From assembly GCA_949130485.1 (NCBI GenBank), contig OX422192.1:3356085-3420084 (forward strand): 64,000 nucleotides of DNA. Direction: 5' to 3'. This DNA comes from Agelas oroides. Lineage: Eukaryota; Porifera; Demospongiae; Agelasida; Agelasidae. The position numbers were made by a program, and so were the translations under genes. Positions 57,921 through 64,000 of this stretch are shown in pieces. Under the pieces are notes generated by a model that was not told the origin of the DNA, did no database searches, and saw nothing but the letters and a program-made list of their open reading frames with translations. The stretch's first letter is position 1. Each line of letters begins with the position of its first letter.

Positions 57921-60050
57921 CCCAAATAATTTACCTAGACGTTAGATATGTGCTGAATCCACAACTCAAGATCAATATTAAACAAGCTTACCTCTCAGGT
58001 TTCTAGATGGAAAGTACAATGAAAAATAACCATGTTACTGCAATATGCCTAGCTAGTACATATCAGTGGACACGAGTTGGGTGGAGTTGTAGGATTTATG
58101 ACAACTGTTGCTGTTTACTTTGCATAAATCTGCTCCCTCCCCAAAAAAACAAAAATGCAACTCCCGCCAAGCATAATTTTGTTATATTCTCCTCCTACCT
58201 GGTTGTTCTTAGTACAAGTGGAGATAAACACCCTTGTCGTCAGGCTCTGCCTTTGGAGTCGGATGGTTTTTGACCATAAATTCTTGGCTATCATGCATTA
58301 ATTATTTATTATATATATCAAGATTCAACTTACCAAACAAAAGAAGCTACAGGTTTACAATAATGAAACCAAGCACATGTCAGGATGGAATCCCCAAATA
58401 GCAACCAAACAAAGTAGGAACAACACGTTTGGACCATCCCTACATTGTGTGCCATTTTTTCAACCACACATTGAATGTTGCAATTATGATGTTTATATTC
58501 AGTGTTTGTTTTAATTTGAAAGTGCTTTCTGGCAGCTACAAACCTAGCTACAACCTATATAATTATTGTTAGTAGTTGCCTTCAATAAAAAGATGCCAGT
58601 GATTGTCCCTGTAGCTGTTGAGAAAGGGATGTTTCCTAAATGGCAGTTATTGCATGATCAGTGAGACAAAGTTTTTCAGCATTCTGAGCATTGTTGATCA
58701 TCTTGTATGATATATTTCCCAATTCTTGTTTCTATTTAAACTTGCTGTGGTATATACATATATCAAACAGAATCTACAACTTTTTGTAAGTATATGAACC
58801 ACTTGTCATTATAGAACGGCATAAACTACCTTGTCTGTATACTATGTAGCCACACTTAATCTTAGAGTTAGGTGGTTGTTGACCATAATCTCTGACTACA
58901 TAATATCTTACTACACAAGTTTTGTGGGTAGAGGAATGAAGTTTCATGAGTCCAAAGGACGATTGAAAATACTCTTTGTTGAGTGCAGTATCTTACATTG
59001 CAAAGTAAATGTGTATTTCAAATAATGGACAAAATTGTCTTGCCAACAGACGAGCAGTGTTTACAGTACACAATGTATAACAACTTACAAGTAGAACCTG
59101 TATTCACAGCACACCTACACTGTACCAGTATACATTAGCTCTATGGAACTTAACACAATGCACACTTGGAGTATAGAATAAAGGTTGAAGGCTTGTAATT
59201 CTTGTCACCTTCGCGGTTAGTGAACACAAGTTACAGTTCTGAAGTGCAGCTGTGTTTAAGAACCTTGTTTTGAACATAATATTTTTTGTTATTGCCATCA
59301 CATGCATTACAGAGACAATAATAGTTGTTGATAAGATTAGTTTGAGCACATGTGCCAATTACTGTGTTGAAAGAGGCATGCATATATGCAGCAGAGGCTT
59401 GTTGAGCCATTCTCCTTATCCAGCTAAGTTTGCCAACTTCAGCTGTTGCTGAGCTCATAGCTTGCAAAACCTTTTTATAGTCATATTTAAAAGCCCATTA
59501 CACCTACTCCTACTATTGCTATCTCATTCTAATTTTTGGGGGTGATTATTGCTTTTGCTGCTCGCATTTACTGCAGTAACCGGGAAAGGTTGCCACATAG
59601 AGGTTGTGAGCGCCTGATCAACTGACTGGTCTATATATGGCATGTGGGCAGCTTACATGCTAACAACTACAACTCTAGTAGCCCATGGACTATGTAGCAC
59701 TGTACAAAATCGGTCTGACTTGGCATACCTGCTTGCACATGTAGTGACTATAGTAGCTATACCTACAAAAACATGCTAGAGCTGTTGGTTGTCATCAAGC
59801 AGATTGTAGCAAAGGGCCACATTTCAGTCATGTGCTACATGGTCCAAGAGGCTACCTTACGGTATTGGCTTTGAGCAATCTGAACTCCCATGCTGCCCCT
59901 GATGTTCTTGTTTCCCTTCAGAATCAGCCTTTGTATTTGAGGCACTGCCACAGAACTGTCACTTTTGGAAGCAAGTGGGTATGAAAAGTAAGGGTTAAAG
60001 AAAGAAAGAAAGAAAGAAAGAAGGAAGGAAGGAAGGAAGGAAGGAAGGAA

Positions 60051-60104
<54 letters not shown>

Positions 60105-60312
60105 GTACGAAAAATGGCACTTTCGTTATTGCACACTTTTGCATTTAGCTGTCTTCTGCGAGGCTTTTGGGCAACTATATGAGTCTTGCTGATCACAAAG
60201 GCACTCAAAGAGGAAGCCTGGGCATTTAAATAAGCTTTTAGCGTATTTGTGGTGAAGTTAGATGGCTTTTACCGTTAAAGTCACTGGTGTGGGGCTCGCT
60301 CACACTCGCCCC
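57921..60312. other. Non-coding spacer without recognised genes
   Basis: I see no conserved frame, RNA gene or clear transposon here. The only marked feature is a (GAAA/GAAG)n microsatellite at 59998-60104. Confidence 0.5.
59998..60104 (+). repeat. (GAAA)n / (GAAG)n microsatellite
   Basis: About 105 bases of GAAA units with a central block of GAAG units. Frames through it are low complexity. Confidence 0.95.
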
Positions 60313-61233
60313 AATTATAGTGCATGTCATGCTTCAATTGAGTTAAATTGTGTCCTATGTAATACAGAATAAAGCTCAAATCTAGATCACCAACTGCATG
60401 AATTAATTCACAGTCATGCAGTTGGTGGTCTAGATTTTGGGCTTCATTCTGTTGTACATAGAAAGCCATGGGTAGGGAGAATACCCCCAACCTCTATCTG
60501 AGTGGATCAAACCTGTTGCAACTTTATTCCTAGGCCCCTGCCCAGCTTTCTATTGAGTACTGCAAGCAATGGAAAGCTAGGTGGGGGCTGGGGTGCTGGA
60601 AAGGAAACTAGCTACCTGCTTGCCTTTTGCTGATGATAGCCCCACATGGAGAACATCTGACTGCAACAATTTCTACCAACACCAGCACTTGTCTGGTGAG
60701 ACACAACATTGTACTTATCATCCTGCCAACATCAGAGATGCCCTTCATTCTTTAAACATTGGGTTTCAAACATTGGTTTGTAGGCTTGTATATCCTACCT
60801 GTGTGGCACTGCCGTATGTATACACTTATACACACATACTAGTTATTATAGTTTTAGATAGATTATTTGCTAATCTATGGTTTTAGTATAGTCAAGTGGA
60901 TTCAGAACTGTTGAATGCAGGCTAGCGTACAGGTATATGTGTGCAACAGTACATATAGGTTAGCACTTACCAGTTGTTAAGAGGTAACAGAAGGTAGATC
61001 TAGTGTGACTCTAGACCAATCATCAGAGATCTGATTCTGTCACAGCATTGATTTAGCATACATTTACTAATTTCATCCCTGTGTTGAGTATTCTGTAATC
61101 AGGACATGGAGACTAAGCCTGGGCTAAACAATGCACACTGGCACTAATGTCATGACGGAGACAAGGTACTGAAACTTTATCAGTGCACACATAATTACAT
61201 TACATAAATACTGAACATGAGGCACTATGTTGA

Positions 61234-63223
61234 TTAGTTTGCTATGGCTTTCAACCACTGTAAACCACTATCAGTAGTCCTGTTACTGACAGCCATCCAG
61301 TCTGGTCTGAGGTACCACAGCCCTGCCCCTGCAGCGTACTTTCGCTTACCATCCCTGTTGCGTTTTCCACCTTTGTGCCATACATAGTATGATGACAATA
61401 AATGTCTTGAACAGTCTTGGCGGCACACAATGACAGAAGGCAGAACAGTTAATGTCAACCCACTCCTCCCAATGCCTCTCCATGCTTCTTTCAAGATGGG
61501 TACAGTCTGTGATCCACTATTCCATTTAATGTCCATACCCTTGAGAGCAGTGTTGAGCCTGGCCTGGTCACTAGTGGCTTCAACATCACGAAGGATTTGG
61601 TTCATTCCTTCCCATACCTCTTCTGGATAACAAGAATCATGCACATTATGTCGTAATTGAATTGTCTTACCACACCACATTATGTCTCATAACATAATTG
61701 AACTCACCACCAAGTGACTACTATTGAGATTATGTCTCATAACATAATTGAACTCACCACCAAGTGACTACTATTGAGATTATGTCTCATAACATAATTG
61801 AACTCACCACCAAGTGACTACTATTGAGATTATGTCTCATAACATAATTGAACTCACCACCAAGTGACTACTATTGAGATTATGTCTCATAACATAATTG
61901 AACTCACCACCAAGTGACTACTAAATAAATTATGCCATTAGATTGAGATTGATAACTATGAAACAATTTGTGTCCTCCAAACCATATGAAATGTCTCTTA
62001 CCTGTGTGTGTTGAGCTCTTGAACATTGCCACTCCAATACAGATAGCTATCCCCCACTCTTGCATGATCTGCTGAGGAAAGTGCCCATATGTACCAATAA
62101 TATCGCTGTCACCATACTGTTTGTAGTACAGCAACTCTGGATTCTTCAGAATAATTGCGTCTGTGTCATAGAGTGCAACATCAAATCCCCAGTGGTTCAC
62201 AAACCTCATCACTGTTAGCCTCGAAACCTGTGATTGTGTGAAACCAATGTGTTTTGTGAGTCTTGCAATCAGTGCTGAACTTAGCAGTGACTGGGGTGGA
62301 ATGTGGATGCATGCAACCCCCCTGTCCTTTAACAGGGTGTATAGAGATGCATCAAGTGACAGCACTAGAACGTTGCTGAGCGGTCTATCTACTTGAACCT
62401 GAGCTGAAATAAGCCAGTTCAGAAGCACCTCACGATATGAATAGTCAGATGAGACTATAGTGACAGGTCCTGAATGAGGATTCAAAGAGTTTAGAAAGTT
62501 TTTTAATGCTTGCAGCCAGTGAGTACGCAATATTTGGCTCAGAGGTAGAGTAGCAAGAGGTACTGGTAGGCTGAAAGGTGGTCTAATTGTAAAATGATGT
62601 GAACCAGCAGACATATTTAAATAATGAACCTCTTTCCCTGGAGAAATTTTGTTCTGAATCAATTTCCTGTCTGTTTGACTGGTTGCTGTTTCATCGTTAG
62701 TCTTGCCACCAACTGTCTCCTTGGTCACATCTGCTTCATTCAGCGACACAAGATCCACTGCAAGCCTTCGCTCATCACCTTCCTCTTTAGGGTGGTGAGT
62801 CACTGAAATTGGCACCAGTTCACTTCTAGCTGTATTGCCAACTTTGCCATTAAAGTTCCTTCGTGCTTCTCCTTTCTCATCCTCTGTTGCAGTAGCCCTT
62901 ACTTCATCCAGCACTACGTCTACAGCTCCATATTTCTCATGCATTCGGAGATCACTACCTTGTTGCTGGTCTGTTGTCAGGTTATTTTCTTCACTCCACT
63001 GACTGAACTTCCAAAGGGACACCTGCCCTCTTATTATGCCAATACTTCCGGCCCTTCCAAGGGACAAATGGGATGAGGAGAAACGCAATTCTCCCCGGCG
63101 GAGCAGTAGACCAAAATACAAACCGGTCGCGCTCAGAATGGTCAACACTCCCACGCCGAGTAGCAAGGACAAAGGCTTGCAGCGCATGGCGGGAACTCGC
63201 GTAGCTAGCAATATAAATGACAC
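61234..63223 (-). CDS. Type II membrane glycosyltransferase-like protein, intact copy
   Basis: Two exons, 63223-62002 and 61622-61234, joined in phase 1, giving 536 residues. A short N-terminal tail is followed by a membrane helix at about 19-41 and a basic LLRRGE flank, the layout of a Golgi type II enzyme. A variable stem (45-225) precedes the core: LSNVLVLSLDASLYTLL, VMRFVNHWGFDVALYDTDAIILKNPELLYY with the metal-site-like DTD at 353-355, then SDIIGTYGH and ICIGVAMFKSS. This order resembles the nucleotide-sugar transferase family PF03407. Donor and acceptor are unknown. The start could instead be M13 (MRCKPL), which suits the anchor as well. The frameshifted copy 1 lies 15 kb upstream. Confidence 0.8.
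61681..61925 (+). repeat. 50-bp tandem repeat, about 5 copies
   Basis: Unit beginning TATGTCTCATAACATAATTG, nearly identical in all copies, in the intron of glycosyltransferase copy 2. Copy 1 has a single diverged unit (about 46760-46800), so the array grew after the duplication. Confidence 0.9.
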
Positions 63224-63480
63224 AACAGAATTGAACTATATAGCCAAAGGATCAGGACTAGAGGGCTGCGTGTATAGTGGCCTACTTATGCATAGCAGCT
63301 AACAGTTACAGTTCTACGGCGCAGTGAATCTATACCGTGTATAGCTACTGTAGCTGCATAATGGCATTTCGCACATAGGCATCGCAGCGGGGAGTGCCAT
63401 GCATGCAGCCGTAGTAAGCCACTCCAGAAGTCCTCTATGTACAAAAGTGCCGTAGCCGTGCCAAATTTGATCGTTAAGTT

Positions 63481-63528
63481 TAGCCTCGTTCCCAGGCTTT
63501 CCACGGCCTGCGCCTGGGAACGAGGCTA
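63481..63528. repeat. Short palindrome, TAGCCTCG type
   Basis: TAGCCTCGTTCCCAGGC pairs with GCCTGGGAACGAGGCTA around a short loop. Confidence 0.8.
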
Positions 63529-64000
63529 ACACAAATTCATATACATGCATGTAGTGGTATGCGATTATCAAAAAGGAGAAGGGATGTATTCTAGCAGCTT
63601 TGTGGAGGAAATAAACAGTGACAGCCCCCTCCATTGATATGAGCACACACAGAGGTCATATGAGAACTAGTACAGAAGTCATAAATTCGTGTTGTCTTCG
63701 TCAGCAATGACCACCTGAATCATTGATCAAAATTTATTTTCAGCTTGCTGTTCACCATTACTCAAGCTCTATACACTAATCACACAGTCATCCAGTGGAA
63801 ATTTTGTAAATTTATTTGCACAATAATATCATGTTCAATCTCGTGTGTGGGAGTTCCACACATAGCTATTACCCTTTGAATGCATGTATACATGGTACAT
63901 CCTACTTACGTACAGTAGTCTTGCATTAGCCATGTTGAGACAAGCATTCTGGGTGTACATTTCCACTCCATTGTTTGCTCAACCATAGCTGTGTACGCTC

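Larger units (their letters stand above)
60313..63352. repeat. Segmental duplication, copy 2 (partner 44578-48120)
   Basis: Same order and direction as copy 1: hairpin-containing 3' flank (60313-60475), then, after unrelated inserted sequence, the gene and its 5' flank to about 63352. Upstream, 63360-64000 shows only a short palindrome (63481-63528). Confidence 0.85.

Noticed and set aside
57394..57925. Minus-strand frames rich in YDCPGAH repeats, like a Cys-repeat secreted protein
   Set aside because: Translation of the CCCCTGGACA minisatellite, with varying unit length and no conserved ends.
58007..59467. Several short frames in the 58-59.5 kb spacer
   Set aside because: All under 95 codons, no domain, overlapping on both strands; no splice-linked set found.
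61681..61925. CRISPR-like regular repeats
   Set aside because: Repeats are contiguous with no unique spacers, in an intron of a eukaryotic gene; no cas-like genes.

Overview
The window looks like nuclear DNA of an early-branching animal, most likely a sponge. Genes have many short exons with GT-AG introns. They include animal-specific families: a Met-like receptor tyrosine kinase joined to a Sema domain, an ING4/ING5 chromatin reader and a NET1/ARHGEF3 Rho exchange factor. Introns and spacers are full of foldback DNA transposons and Penelope-like retroelement pieces. The sponge assignment is inference from gene content and style; no species was identified by search. Exon limits below were worked out by hand from splice sites, reading phase and family conservation.

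Layout. 1-7.5 kb (+): 3' half of receptor kinase A, whose 5' end lies outside the window; one of its introns carries about 4 kb of nested transposons. 7.5-12 kb: spacer with an inverted broken kinase exon and a 3 kb nested foldback element. 12-23.4 kb (+): receptor kinase B, complete (signal peptide, Sema, Ser/Pro stalk, membrane helix, Met-like kinase). A and B have identical exon lengths over the kinase and are tandem duplicates. 24.8-31.9 kb (-): an ING4/5 orthologue in nine exons. 32.0-44.0 kb (+): a NET1/ARHGEF3 orthologue in 18 exons. The start codons of these two genes are 132 bp apart, facing away, so they share a promoter. Intron 1 of the exchange factor holds an antisense reverse transcriptase plus a hammerhead ribozyme motif; intron 2 holds broken UBR-box-like modules.

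44.6-48.1 kb and 60.3-63.35 kb (-) are two copies of a segment carrying a two-exon type II membrane glycosyltransferase-like gene; the first copy has a frameshift. Between them, 50.6-57.2 kb (+), lies a four-exon gene for a type I membrane protein with a signal peptide, a lysozyme-like domain, a von Willebrand A domain, a beta-rich domain and a short tail.

The genes are not an operon-like system. What links the window is local duplication (kinases, glycosyltransferases, UBR-like modules) and several families of palindromic or inverted-repeat elements. The most unusual signals are the hammerhead motifs tied to Penelope-like pieces, the Sema-TM-kinase without visible PSI/IPT domains, the lysozyme-like/vWA membrane protein, and a palindrome family whose arms match within each copy but differ between copies. 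No tRNA, rRNA or CRISPR array was seen.
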